A stretch of 64,000 nucleotides of DNA from Zygnema cylindricum (taxonomy: Eukaryota; Streptophyta; Zygnematophyceae; Zygnematales; Zygnemataceae), in contig JBBHKE010001764.1 in NCBI GenBank assembly GCA_037447655.1, positions 62,001 to 126,000 on the forward strand. Reading direction: 5' to 3'. Shown here piece after piece: positions 31,966-43,019 of this stretch (position 1 is its first letter; the number at the start of each line of letters is the position of its first letter). The notes under the pieces were generated by a model, which searched no databases, was not told the origin of the DNA, and worked only from the letters and a program-made list of their open reading frames with translations. A program made the translations under genes and the position numbers.

Positions 31966-33233
31966 GGTTATGGGCCCACCCTCTATGGTGCCCATATTCA
32001 ACGGATCTGGGTCTATTTACTGGGAAGCCATGATGACAGGGTATTGTGTAAAAAACGATACTGGGGTATTATTTTTGGACAAGTGAAACGTCCATATCAG
32101 AGAACCCCACCAGGGTTTGGAAGAGTGAGGTTTTTTGCAGGAGCATCTGCTCCAACGGAGGAGACAGATGTGACAGCACGTGTCCGAGGAGAAAGGAAGG
32201 AGATACCTCTCCTCCTATCGCCATGGCACTAGAGCGGCCTAAAGACCGAGGAAAATGATATTCAAATATAGGAGTACACCAACATGAATGCCATATATTT
32301 TATCTTGAGGCACCTCACTCAAGCTTTAACGACCTCTCATCTACACATCTTCAAGGCCGAGGAGTTATAGATAACTTTAGTGGAGATTTATAGAGCTGGT
32401 ACCATTCAGCAGCTCCAGCTGGTTGAGAAAAGGTTGACGAGTTATACTTACAAAGGAAGGAAGATGTTATACTACTGTAATGATCTCTCTTGTCTGTACA
32501 TGGAGATGGAAAGTACTGGATGGACAGACACAATGAAGATGAAAGTTAACACCCTCATCATGAAGTTGCCTGAGGAGTATGAAAACATAGTGTACCGAAT
32601 GCAAGAAATGGACGATAATTCTTGGAAGTGGAACACCGTGGTCCGAATGATACTCGTGCAAGAGAACAACATTGAGATACGCAGAGGAGGAAAGAGCGTT
32701 CAAGCTTTAGCTGCCGGAACAGACCGGTGAAAGAAGGAATCCGAAGAACCTACAACAACTTCAAAGAAGATCAATCTCGAGAACCCATGCCTCCAAAGGG
32801 TCTTTGCCATTTCTGCAAAAAGTCGGGACACTTCATAGCTGATTGCATGAAGCTGTCAGAGCTGAGGCTCCAAGAAAACCGTGGAGGAGGTTTCTTTCGG
32901 AGGGAAGAAAAATGCACTTGTAGTCACACGTGTCAAAGGATAGACCGAGGAGGACGAGTCCTTTGAGGAGGAGGATGGGGAGCTTCTTCTTGACAAAAAT
33001 TTGGAGGAGAAGGAGATTCCTCGGAAACAGAAGTGTGCTCTTGGAGCCATTCACGAAGCTCCAGAGGAAAGATGGATCATCGTTTTAGGTGCATCCATGC
33101 ATATGTGCAGTGACAGGCACCTCTTCGCTAAGCTAAGAAAGATCCCTACTGTAGAAATAAAATATGGGGATGGGAGAGTAGTTACCACCGATTTAGTGGG
33201 CTTAGTAGATCTGAAAGTTTTAGTAGAGGGTAA
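31946..33233 (+). pseudogene. Element F gag and protease start
   Basis: Begins at ATG 31946, inside the LTR, with VMGPPSMVPIFNG as in element D. Frame breaks occur near 32050 and 32230. An open part (32380-32730) carries the gag core (LPEEYENIVYRMQEM) and RRGGKSVQALAAGT. The zinc knuckle CHFCKKSGHFIADC is near 32805. The protease region with GASMHMC near 33090 reads VLGAS, so the catalytic Asp is lost. Coding ends at the insertion of B at 33234. Confidence 0.88.
31966..31980 (+). promoter_or_regulatory. Half-tRNA-Met primer-binding site, element F
   Basis: GGTTATGGGCCCACC, an exact 15-base match to the initiator tRNA-Met anticodon-arm complement, directly after the LTR end. Confidence 0.85.
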
Positions 33234-34557
33234 TGTTGTGATTTGAAAACTTTAGTACTCAGTAAAAGGGTCAGTGAGAGAGGGATTAGTACTTAGAATA
33301 TTTTTAAGTATAAACACTTCAGTACTGACCACTAATATTGTTACAATAGTATAAGGATAAAAGAGTGTACCGTACTTCTACAGGGACACGCGTCGGCATA
33401 TGAGGACTTTGAAGGTATTTTGGAATGGCGCCGACACTCACATACACGTGTCGCATATCGAACGAGCAAATTTGCAAAATCGGACGGACGAAGTTTTCCG
33501 GAAAATGTACTGTACAAAATCAGTATGGAACGTTGATTCGAATCGTGTCGACATACGCGATTCGTACGGGACCACAAGTGACGAAACATGTCGTACGCAC
33601 TCAAGTGCTTCGTACCGCACAACAATACTCAGCTGGACGTATATGAACTATGCTACAATACACGACAAAGAATGAACGGCGGATACGAATGGAGTCGACG
33701 GACTCGATTCGAAATGGGACCACCATGGAATAGTGATTTGGACGCGTGTCGTCCACGGCGAAGATTTACTTTACATCTAACGGCGATCCGCGAATTCGGA
33801 GCTGACTTGTAGGGACGCTTGGACGGATTAGCAAATTGCTGACTAAGCAAGTGACACAATTTATGTACGGCTCCTATTTGTAAATATCTGAAACAACGTT
33901 AATTTGTATGTAGTGAATTGTGATTACTTTTTAGCGTTGGAATTGTGAAATTAGATTATAGTCATAATTAGGGTTTGGACGTACCTTCGGTACAATAAAT
34001 GTACCGTTGACGTACATTATCTTTATTTGAGTACAATAATAAATTAAACGTGTAGCTATTTCATTAGTTTAGGGCTCAGTAGATAACTTTGTGAGTATAA
34101 ACTTGTAGGACTTTGTTTTATTCTATCATCAGCTGAATTTATCAAAGTAACGGCAGACTGTTTTTCTGCATATTTGACCTGTCAATGTGATCACTCTGAT
34201 TGACATCTGGATATGAAACTTTGTGTGTATGTTTTATGATATAGAAAATATATGGTTGTGTAGTTTCATTCTGTTCTGCTGTTTCTGTAGAATTGTGTGA
34301 GAGATTTAATTGGTTAGTTTGATAAGTTGTCAACTATTTTTAGGAAACTCTGGAGCTCATAACTTTTGGATTCATTTGTGGATCAGGCTGTAGTTTTGGG
34401 AAGTTATAGTGTCTAGTGTATACTGCATATTGGTGCAGTTTGAGGTGATTCTGTATACTGTGAATTAATCTGTGTTGTCTGAAAACACAACTGTTTTGGG
34501 GTAGTGTGTGGGTGTCTTCCGTGAGTAATCCATGGCTGAAATAGGCCAAGGACAACA
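33234..34557 (+). repeat. 5' LTR of element B
   Basis: TGTTGTGATTTGAAAAC to GACAACA. The first 880 bp are matched by the 3' copy; the remainder, up to the primer site, is inferred because the 3' copy is cut short. It includes the gag ATG at 34532. Confidence 0.75.
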
Positions 34558-35340
34558 GGTTATGGGCCCACGCCCATGGCTACCCATATTTGATGGATCT
34601 AACTATCACTAATGGAGGTGTATGCTCGAGAGCTACTTCGAGGTCATGGAGCTAAGTGATGTAGTGGATGGGACTTTGGCCGCAACATCAAGTGGATGGG
34701 AGACAAAAACCGTGAGTCTCTAAGGGTTATCAAGAACTCCTTGGCAGAGAAACTGGTAATGACATACCTTAAGATGAAAAATGTAGCTGAACTATGGAAA
34801 TGTCTAGAATGTAGGTATTCAGAAACTTCTTTGTATCATTGGTGTAGTAGCGCCACTAAACTTTTTGGATATAAGTATGTAGGCGGAAGCATGGTGGATT
34901 TTTGTACTGGTATAGAAAGATTATTTGCAGAAAATGCTTTTGCAAGAGGAAGCTTTACAGATGCACAACATGTTGTCTTATAATTGAGAGGCTTACCTAG
35001 TGACTATAGAAATGCATCAAATAGACTCACTCAAATTGATAAAAAGGATTGGAACTTAAGCATGGGAATCCGCATAGTGTTAGATGAAGAAGATAGTAAA
35101 AATGTCTTTGAAAGGAATATGGAGGTTTCTAAGTCACAGTTTCGGAAAAATTAGAGGTAACACTATGTCCGAAAATGGACCTAAAAATTGTTTTTATTGT
35201 AATAATTTAGGACATACCTTTAGGGTATGTCCATCATATAAAAGTGCATGTGTTACAGGAAAATTCAGAGATGAATGGGACAACAACCAAGTTCGTCCCT
35301 CAACAAGGAAGGAAACAAGTGCGTTTATGAGTGAGGAATA
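34532..35340 (+). pseudogene. Element B gag
   Basis: ATG 34532 leads into VMGPRPWLPIFDGSNY. A frame break follows near 34610. The gag core (NSLAEKLVMTYLKMKNVAELWK, KYVGGSMVDFCTGIERLF) is open from 34696 to a TAA at 34981, and continues with RGLPSDYRNASNRL. The zinc knuckle CFYCNNLGHTFRVC is near 35188-35230. It ends at 35341. Gag is the only element protein seen here; it would let the element be packaged by itself or by relatives. Confidence 0.85.
34558..34572 (+). promoter_or_regulatory. Half-tRNA-Met primer-binding site, element B
   Basis: GGTTATGGGCCCACG, 14 of 15 bases matching the initiator tRNA-Met anticodon-arm complement, after ACAACA. Its presence in a pol-less element fits trans-mobilisation by relatives with the same primer. 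Confidence 0.85.
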
Positions 35341-35344
35341 AGAC

Positions 35345-36523
35345 TTGACCAGTGACAGAAGACTTACACGTTCTGTTGATGAATTTGTTTACTTATCGAC
35401 TGTCTATGTTTTTCGGAATATGGTGAAAGAGGAAGGAAAGGGAAAGTTTGTTGCCACAGAAAATGGAGTGGAGGAAAAGGTAACAGAAAAGGATTTTTCT
35501 ACTGTCAATGTTTTTGATGGCAGGTTGGTAAGTGACACAAACTTATGAAAAGAGAAAGTTACCGAAATAGGAGGAGTTGAAGGGAGTGAAGGGCACCTGA
35601 AAGTGGAAGTGGAAGGAACTGAAAATAGTGTGGTTATCAAAGATAGTGTGGAGAAAGAAGAGAGTGAAAAAGACTTGGTCTTTGTGAGTCTTTCTTGTGA
35701 TAAATTAGTGTGTGAAAATGACCTACAAGGAGATGAGATTCTTGAAGAAAGGGGAGTAAAAGATATTGAAGTGCACTTAAAATTGGATGCATAATATTCC
35801 TTAGACATAGAGAATTCTGAACTGAAAACAAAACTTAGAAAAGGGCAAAGAAAAGAGGAGGAGAAAAGTAGAGTAATAGAGGAAGACGATGAGAGAGAAA
35901 ATGGTGAATTAACACAAGATGGGGAATTAACACCAGAGGTGGAAAATATTGTGGATTTAAAAAATTAATGAACTCAGCGAAGATCCGGTAGAAATTGTTA
36001 GGAAAATGAGGCTAAGAAAGGAAGTTTATGAGAGCGGAAAAAAGTCATAAAATTGGAGGAATATGGAAAATAAGGAAAAATATTAGGAAGAGGAAAGAGC
36101 AACTAAATGAAAAGGGGATCAGAATGAAATTTTTTAGAATATATACACTTAAGGGGAGTGGCAGATTTACGGAAAAAGACCAAAAAATGGTGAGGAAATG
36201 CACACGTTATAGGGGTAATGGGAAGACAAACCATGGCAAATATTTAAACTCTATGAGGAGACCAGAATGCAGTAAGAGATCAAGAAGAAAATATAGATTA
36301 AGGAAGAACAACTGGAGAAGAAACCAACTCTTTAGGCAACCACACAAAGGACCGGAAAAAGGCATTTTTGAAGTGGAAAACCGACACCTTCAAAGGGAAA
36401 ATTCATTGTTTAAACGGGAGATATATTGGAGTGACTGGTATGGTGACTAAACACCTGACAAAATCTTAGAGTTTCCAGTACATGATTGTTTAAAACTAAA
36501 ACATCCAAAACTTAAGAGGAGTG
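35345..36523 (+). other. Purine-rich internal region of element B
   Basis: GA-rich sequence that gives Glu/Lys/Arg/Val-rich open frames (for example 35345-35548, 35603-35794 and 36028-36450) with no recognisable domain. It occupies the place where pol would be. The tract CTTAAGAGGAG before a TGTTGTTTTTG at about 36524 looks like a second polypurine tract plus LTR start. Confidence 0.6.
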
Positions 36524-36680
36524 TTGTTTTTGTATAGTTTTGGATGTTTAGTAGTGAAGGTTGTGAAAGGGAATTTCCGAACTTAGAGTGTTTTTCTTAT
36601 CCTTGCTTTAGTATATACTTGAATTATAGTAGACAATTCTGTAAATTGAGTGAAGTACTGAGTCTAAAGTTTTACGGGAG

Positions 36681-37559
36681 TGTTGTGATTTGAAAACTTT
36701 AGTACTCAGTAAAAGGGTTAGTGAGAGAGGGATTAGTACTTAGAATATTTTTTAGTGTAAACACTTCAGTACTGACCACTAATAGTGTTACAATAGTATA
36801 AGGATAAAAGAGTGTACCGTACTTCTACAGGGACACGCGTCGGCATATGAGGACTTTGCAGGTATTTTGGAATGGCGCCGACACTCACATACACGTGTCG
36901 CATATCGAACGAGCAAATTTGCAAAATCGGACGGACGAAGTTTTCCGGAAAATGTACTGTACAAAATCAGTATGGAACGTTGATTCGAATCGTGTCGACA
37001 TACGCGATTCGTACGGGACCACAAGTGACGAAACATGTCGTACGCACTCAAGTGCTTCGTACCGCACAACAATACTCAGCTGGACGTATATGAACTATGC
37101 TACAATACACGACAAAGAATGAACGGCGGATACGAATGGAGTCGACGGACTCGATTCGAAATGGGACCACCATGGAATAGTGATTTGGACGCGTGTCGTC
37201 CACGGCGAAGATTTACTTTACATCTAACGGCGATCCGCGAATTCGGAGCTGACTTGTAAGGACGCTTGGACGGATTAGCAAATTGCTGACTAAGCAAGTG
37301 ACACAATTTATGTACGGCTCCTATTTGTAAATATCTGAAACAACGTTAATTTGTATGTAGTGAATTACTTTTTAGCGTTGGAATTGTGAAATTAGATTAT
37401 AGTCATAATTAGGGTTTGGACGTACCTTCGGTACAATAAATGTACCGTTGACGTACATTATCTTTATTTGAGTACAATAATAAATTACATGTGTAGCTAT
37501 TTCTTTAGTTTAGGGCTCAGTAGATAACTTTGTGAGTATAAACTTGTAGGACTTTGTTT
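36681..37559 (+). repeat. 3' LTR of element B (truncated)
   Basis: TGTTGTGATT after TTTTACGGGAG. It runs parallel to 33234-34117 and then breaks at GACTTTGTTT; the next base belongs to element F reverse transcriptase. Confidence 0.88.
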
Positions 37560-38356
37560 GGAAAAGGCAAACAGTTGTACCACTCCCATGGACTTGAAAA
37601 AAGTAAGTGATGGGAGTGTAGAAGGAGGAGTGATAATACTAGATGATCAGATGAGTGTAAAAGAGAGACAGTTTATAAAGTCTATTCCTTACAGATAGAT
37701 TGTAGGAAGCTTGATTTACTTATTAAATTTACTAGATCGGACATAGGAGCAGCAGTTAGAGTCCTCAGTAGGAGTCTTAATGATCTTAGAAAGAGAGATT
37801 GGGAGGCAACCAAGAGAGTCATGAGATACTTGGTGAGAACCAGGAATTTTTGGTTGCATTAACGAGGGGAGCACACAAACATCATTACTTGGAGTGATGC
37901 CAGTTTTGGGGATGCACCTATGAGAAGATGCATTTCTGGATATGTGTTATATGTGGGAAAAGGTGCTTGTTGTTGGAGTACCAAGCAACAAAAGGTGGTT
38001 GCTCACTCCACTATGGAGGATGATTACATGGCATCTTGTTCTACTGTGAAAGAGCAGATGGATGTGGGTCAAGTCTTTATTACAAGAACTGGAGTATATG
38101 AAGAAGGGAGTGCATGAAGTGTTTTGTGATAATAAGGCTGCAATTGCAATTGCACCCAATCTAAAACATCATTTTAAGGCTAAACATATGGATATAAGAT
38201 TGAGTTTTGTGAAGGAAAAGGTTGAAAACACAATTGTGAATCTTGTGTATAGAGGTGATGGTGAAATGGTAGCTGATATGATGACAAAGCTTGTGCCCTC
38301 TCCGAAGTTATAATTCTGCAGAGAAAAGTGTGGGTTAAAAGAGAAACTAAAATTAG
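37560..38356 (+). pseudogene. Element F reverse transcriptase end and RNase H
   Basis: Starts with a sequence matching KANSCTTPMDLKK of element D, then RNase H with an ISGYVLYVGKGACCW stretch (37930) and CDNKAAIAIAPN (near 38130), ending MVADMMTKLVPSPKL at about 38313. Stops and shifts near 37697, 37862 and 38060. The element's polypurine tract follows at about 38360-38374. Confidence 0.87.
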
Positions 38357-38374
38357 ACTAAAAAATAAAGGGAG

Positions 38375-39423
38375 TGTTGAAATCACTAGATTTAGGGGAG
38401 ATATTTTCTAGGTCTTAAATGATAAGTATAGGTAAAAGAAAAAGCGTAGGCAGCCTGCCTCGACCTTCTCTCGCTAGCCACCATACTTGTTGTAGTCACT
38501 GAACGAGAGAGAGGGCGGTGGAGCCATGGCTGCCTGAACTCCTTAGGTAGGACTAAAGAGTGACCTAAGTCACTCGTAACAAAAAGTTTGAGTAACTCCT
38601 TAGGTAGAACTAAAGAGTGACCTAAGTCACTCGTAACAAAAAGTTTGAGTCCGGCAAGACTCAAACCTCTGACTGGCAGAGCCAAGAGTAGGCGTCAACT
38701 CTTACCGGTCTGTCGTAGTAGTTCGTTAAGGTACATAGGGTTTGATAGCTATTTAAACATTAGCTAGATCATTAATTTGATTAACGGAATAACAAATTGA
38801 GGATATAGAAACTAGTTAAGTTTTAGTACGCACGAAAAAAATGTACCAGACATTTGTTATTTTGAACGGCTAGCATTAAAAGTCAGTTTGGATCCGACGG
38901 CTCTCATCATCGCCGAGATCCCAAAATGGCCCCCTTGGCAGTTTTCGGACGTGACATGACCAGTCCACAAGTGGCTAGATTTCTTTGGGAAGCAGGAATC
39001 CGGGGGAGCTCTAGGATAAGTTTGGAGGAGACAGACGTCCACTCCATGGCCTTGTCGCCTTACAGAAAGTACATCGGCCCTAGTACCTTTCTTTACAAAA
39101 CAGTCTTCTGATTGGTTCGTACATCATAAGATAGGGGTTGTGAGAAAGGTTTAGGACTTAGAGGATTGAGGAGATAGCCGCCTCTCTCCCAATAAGCTTG
39201 TATAAATATTGGCATCTTTGCCACTAGATAATTAATCACCAGGTCGGCGTTTTTCAGTAAATTTTTCTGTTGTGGACTCGGAGGAGTCCACACTACACAG
39301 GGGTGTAATCAGATTGTCTATTTGCCTGCCTGGGTAGCACTTGTTCTAGTTGAAAGTGTGTTAGTGAAAAACTACCTAGAGGCTTCCTAAATTTTGCAGT
39401 CCAAATGGTGACACAGAATTGCA
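38375..39423 (+). repeat. 3' LTR of element F
   Basis: TGTTGAAATCACTAG to GAATTGCA, 1049 bp. A local tandem duplication of about 60 bp (AACTCCTTAGGTAGGACTAAAGAG...) is visible at 38538-38650. It carries a copy of the gag start ATGGTGACACAG at its end. Confidence 0.88.
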
Positions 39424-39654
39424 CGGTCAACCACGATCTATCCAAACTATCATCTCGAACAATATGATCCAAACTACATTTTGCGACATTGCTATGTTGC
39501 TACGCTGCGTTGCTATACTGCCACGCTGCGTCGCTATGCTACATCACTAAGTTGATACGTTGCTATGCTGCGCTAATCTGGCATCGCAGCTGCGCTGCTC
39601 TGAACCGCAGCTATATCCATGTTTCTAACCTGCAAGGTATACAACTCTGTAACA
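39424..39654 (-). repeat. Gypsy Y 3' LTR, first part
   Basis: Minus-strand LTR start TGTTACAGAGTTG at 39654, matching the 5' LTR start region near 49680. It is rich in GCTGCG/GTTGCTA repeats. Integrase coding runs directly into it, so the integrase C-terminus and polypurine tract have been deleted. Confidence 0.85.
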
Positions 39655-40335
39655 CTCTTACATTCGGTTTGAGGGTGGTACGTTGTGGAAAAGGCTAACT
39701 GCGTTCCACACATTTTGAACAAACTCTTCCTGAAGTGACTGACAAATTTTCTATCGCGATTGCTCACGATTTTCTTCGGAAGTCTATGATGACGGAGTAT
39801 CTCTCAAATGAATAAGTCTGTCACATCTCAAACTGTAGTCGTGGTTCTCGTGGGTAGGAAATGCGAAATTTTTGTAAGGTAATCCACGACGACAATTATA
39901 GAGTCATTGCCTTCCGAAGTCAACGGGAGAGCCACTTTAAAATCCATCAAAATCGCTTCCCCAGAAACAGATGGTATTAGGAAATGTTTTAAAAGTCCTT
40001 GACGACCCGATTCCGATTTATTCCTGTTACAAGAGTCACAGGTCTGGACATACTCCGCGATGTCCCGTGTCATATTCAGCCAGTAGTACGTCTCAACCAA
40101 TCGTGCATTTGTTTTTTCTCGACCAAAATGTCCACTTAGTGGCTCGTCTTGACTCATTTTAAGTATCATGTGGCGTAACTCTTTGTTTGTCGGAACATAA
40201 AGTCGAGACACGTGACTCGGTCTGTACCGCCATATGTCGCTGGCAGTTTGAACTAAGATGTTTCGTTTGGCTAGTTCCTTAATTGCATCATCGTCGTCGT
40301 ACGCGACCTTAATCCTACTTAGCCACTGCTCATCT
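39655..40335 (-). pseudogene. Gypsy Y integrase
   Basis: Open frame 40211-39828 has the HHCC zinc finger: GHFGREKTNARLVETYYW, then CDSCNRNKS. Catalytic-core stretches follow (a LMDFKV start, VVVDYLTKISHFLP). A second frame (39767-39655) has SNRDRKFVSHF and YHPQTE, the second and third acidic positions of the core. It stops abruptly at the LTR. Upstream it is bounded by the solo LTR insertion at 40336. Confidence 0.88.
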
Positions 40336-41431
40336 TGTTAAAATTTATGTATTTTCTAGGTCTGTATTGGAAAAATAAATAGAGTGTTGAAAAAAGGTAA
40401 TTTATAGTTCACTTCTATATTTTAGTTAGAATGTAAAAAAAGAGAAGAGAGGACCAAAGGCAGGCCATGGTTGCTGCGTCATTTAGAATGAAGCAGAATG
40501 AATTAGAAGGTATTTTACTAATTTTAGAAAAATACTGCCTCTGGCCGAATTTGAACCAAGGTCTGCAGGATACAGTGAAGACCCACGCTTTATCCATTAA
40601 AGCATTAACGAAACGATACACGTTACATGTTTCACGCATATTTATCTATTAATCCAAAAGACTAATTCTCAGCATACTAACAAAAACGCACATTAATTAA
40701 TTCGTGCATGGAAGCCAATCGAAACCGTATAAATACAACTGATCGGACGGCCACCAACACAGCCGCCACCCACAATAAGCTTTCGGCAACCTTTGAGGAT
40801 AGCGTCACGCGGTGCCACGTGGCGCCACATTATTTGATGCCGGAGAAGATGAGAGGAGGAACCATGGCTCCCGATTTGGCAAATGTCACCTTGTAGACCT
40901 TGTCGTACAATGGCTGTACAATAACTACATCCCCTATCGTACCTACTTGTACTATATAGTGTTTTCATTTGACTAGGGTTTAGTAGTAGGTAGTCGTGAG
41001 TAGGCAGACCAAGACTTAGTGATATTTAGGTACCTCTCTCTAAGAGAGCTTGTAACTATAAAGGTCATCTTTGACCAGCCATAACTTAATGCTCGGGTGA
41101 GCAAATTCAATGATTCTTTTTGCTGCGGACACAGGGGAGTCCAAACTACACATTGGTGTAGTCGATTAGAGTCTTTACGTGCAAGGGTGGCATTTATTAA
41201 TTAGGAAATTCAAAGTGGGGAATGTTGTCCAAAACACATATTCAAACTTTACATTATGTGGTGGAACTAAGCACACAGAAGGTCTTCTCTTCACATGGGT
41301 GAAGGTGTATTGGGGTTTTGATTGTCAAAGGATCATTCATTCGGGTTTATATCAACTTGGAGTCGACACTATCTAGATTAGCTTCTTTTGGATCTGTGAA
41401 TTCTGTGGGCGATGGAGCCCATAGAATTTCA
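40336..41431 (+). mobile_element. Solo LTR (copia, D/F/I lineage) in gypsy Y
   Basis: TGTTAAAATTTATG to GAATTTCA, 1096 bp, flanked by CATCT (40331-40335) and CATCC (41432-41436). Gypsy coding continues on both sides. The minus strand at about 40543-40610 has the best tRNA-like D arm (GCTTTAATGGATAAAGC) and B box (TTGGTTCAAATTC) of the family. Confidence 0.9.
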
Positions 41432-41436
41432 CATCC

Positions 41437-41963
41437 ACTTGCACTGTACTTGTCACTGTGCTGATATTTTGGTCATGCGTTTAGTCCACCGCTGCGATGT
41501 CCCTTCTCACAACACACTGGCTTCGATCCTCTAATGTTTGCGATACTTGCTCAATCACTGGCACAGAAACATGGCCTTCTGGACAAAGCATCTGTCGGGT
41601 TCTTGCCCAGTTTGTATTATATCGTTAGCTCCAGTTTGAAGGTCTACAAAATGGTCATCCATCTGACCTGTTTCTTTGACAACTTAGGCTGCGTTTAGAG
41701 ATATTGTAACGCGTGGTGATCAGTGATTACAGTAATCCACTTCCTTTGAACTTAGCTCTTCCAGACTTCCAACGCATTAATGATCGCTATTCTCTTCTTT
41801 ATATGCGTGGCCCAGTTACGTTATACTGCGTTTAGTTTTTTAATGTCATAGGCTATAGGTTGTAGGCCTTTTCCATGATCCTGCATAAGAATCGCTCTAA
41901 TAGCCATATCGCTGGCGTTGGTAGTTATTGACCAAGGTAACTCGTGGTCGGGAACAACTAACA
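41437..41963 (-). pseudogene. Gypsy Y RNase H
   Basis: Minus-strand sequence reads a decayed RNase H: TTNASDMAIRAILMQ near 41900, a PIAY-type stretch, ITDHHALQYL near 41720 and NPTDALSRRP near 41590, with several stops. It lies between two solo LTR insertions. No open frame remains, so this was identified by motif order only. Confidence 0.75.
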
Positions 41964-41968
41964 CAGGG

Positions 41969-43019
41969 AGTAGAAATTGATGGTTCGTTTAGTATTTTCT
42001 AGGTCAAAAGAAATTGCAAAAAAAAAGCCAAAACAGTCTTCCTCTAAATTCTCTCTTCAACTCCCACACTTGTTGCAGTCACTAAACGTCGGAGATGAAG
42101 CTAGAGCCATGACTGCCTATGCTATCCTGAGATTTACGGGTAGTAGATTAGTTGATTTACTAAAAGAAAAGGTGTCGGACACAGGATTTGATTCTGGTAT
42201 CTACCGGCCGTCAAAGTCGCTGGTATCCGGTCGCTCTATCCATTTAGTCTATGACTAGTGTTGAGTATAATGTGTTTGATAAATACATAAACATAACTAC
42301 GCTAACAAATTCATTTAACTAAACTATTTACAGGATACATAGGTTCGGTTATGTAAAAGTACGGATTAGGGTAAGGACAACAAAATAGTACCACGCATTT
42401 GTTTGATAGTGAAACGAATACCGCGCAGGTATTTATTACGGCTACGATTAAATCTGCATTTAATCGGAACGCCGGAATGAATGCCGAGATCGCAGAAGAG
42501 GATTTTGGCGGTTTTTAGTCATCACCACATCGGATGACACGTGGCTGAATCACATTGGATCGCGGCATCTCCGAGGATTAAGGGAACAAATCCGGATATA
42601 ACACGTGTCGACATTTAGGCCATGTCATACAGTATTCGTACAGAAAGTACACCGGCAGCTGTACTTTTGTGTACGGAAGTGTAATATGATTGGTTCCGTA
42701 CATTAGTAGATAGAGTTTGTGAGAGAGATAGGATTTAGAAAAATTGGTAGATAGGACCCTCTCTTCAGAGAGCTTCTATACAAAAGGTCAACTTTGACCC
42801 TCTATAACTTACTGCTCAAGGGAGCAAATTCATATATTCTTTTTGCTATCGACTCACGGGAGTCTTCCCTTCACAAGGGTGAAGGTGGTCAAAGTTTTTG
42901 TTTGACAGGGTGGTAGTTATTCTTGCTGAAACACAAAAGGGTCAGGGTTATGTTAGAGGCTTCTTGGAAGCTGTCCAATCTGAGGACTTATGGAGGTCTT
43001 AGAGTATCACATGGGCAGT
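41969..43019 (+). mobile_element. Solo LTR (relative of LTR G) in gypsy Y
   Basis: 1051 bp, from AGTAGAAATTGATGG (TG changed to AG) to GAGTATCA, flanked by CAGGG (41964-41968) and CATGG (43020-43024). It is inserted between RNase H and reverse transcriptase. The tRNA-like module on its minus strand (42171-42256) has AAATGGATAGAGCG and an AATCAAATCC B-box core. Confidence 0.88.

Larger units (their letters stand above)
33234..37559 (+). mobile_element. Non-autonomous copia-like element B (gag but no pol)
   Basis: Near-identical LTR copies at 33234 and 36681 (about a dozen differences over about 880 bp by eye) enclose only about 2.1 kb. This holds a gag frame with zinc knuckle and then purine-rich sequence without protease, integrase or reverse transcriptase motifs. 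This layout matches the TR-GAG class, which depends on enzymes of other elements. The 3' LTR is truncated at 37559. LTR similarity makes B one of the youngest insertions here. Confidence 0.88.
31010..39423 (+). mobile_element. Copia-type element F (contains element B)
   Basis: LTRs at 31010-31965 and 38375-39423, gag at 31946-33233, then element B, then the end of reverse transcriptase and RNase H. The polyprotein is closest to element D. The protease end, integrase and most of reverse transcriptase are missing. The missing part borders B's truncated 3' LTR, so one deletion probably removed both. Target duplication CGGCC/CGGTC. Confidence 0.88.

Noticed and set aside
31946-33233. Element F gag as an intact gene
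   Set aside because: Frame breaks near 32050 and 32230 and loss of the protease Asp.
35345-36450. Acidic and basic frames in element B as a novel accessory gene
   Set aside because: Purine-rich composition alone keeps the frames open; stops split them and no domain is visible.
40543-40610. True tRNA gene on the minus strand
   Set aside because: D-arm and B-box-like parts are good but no acceptor stem pairs, and it is one of many similar modules fixed in LTRs.
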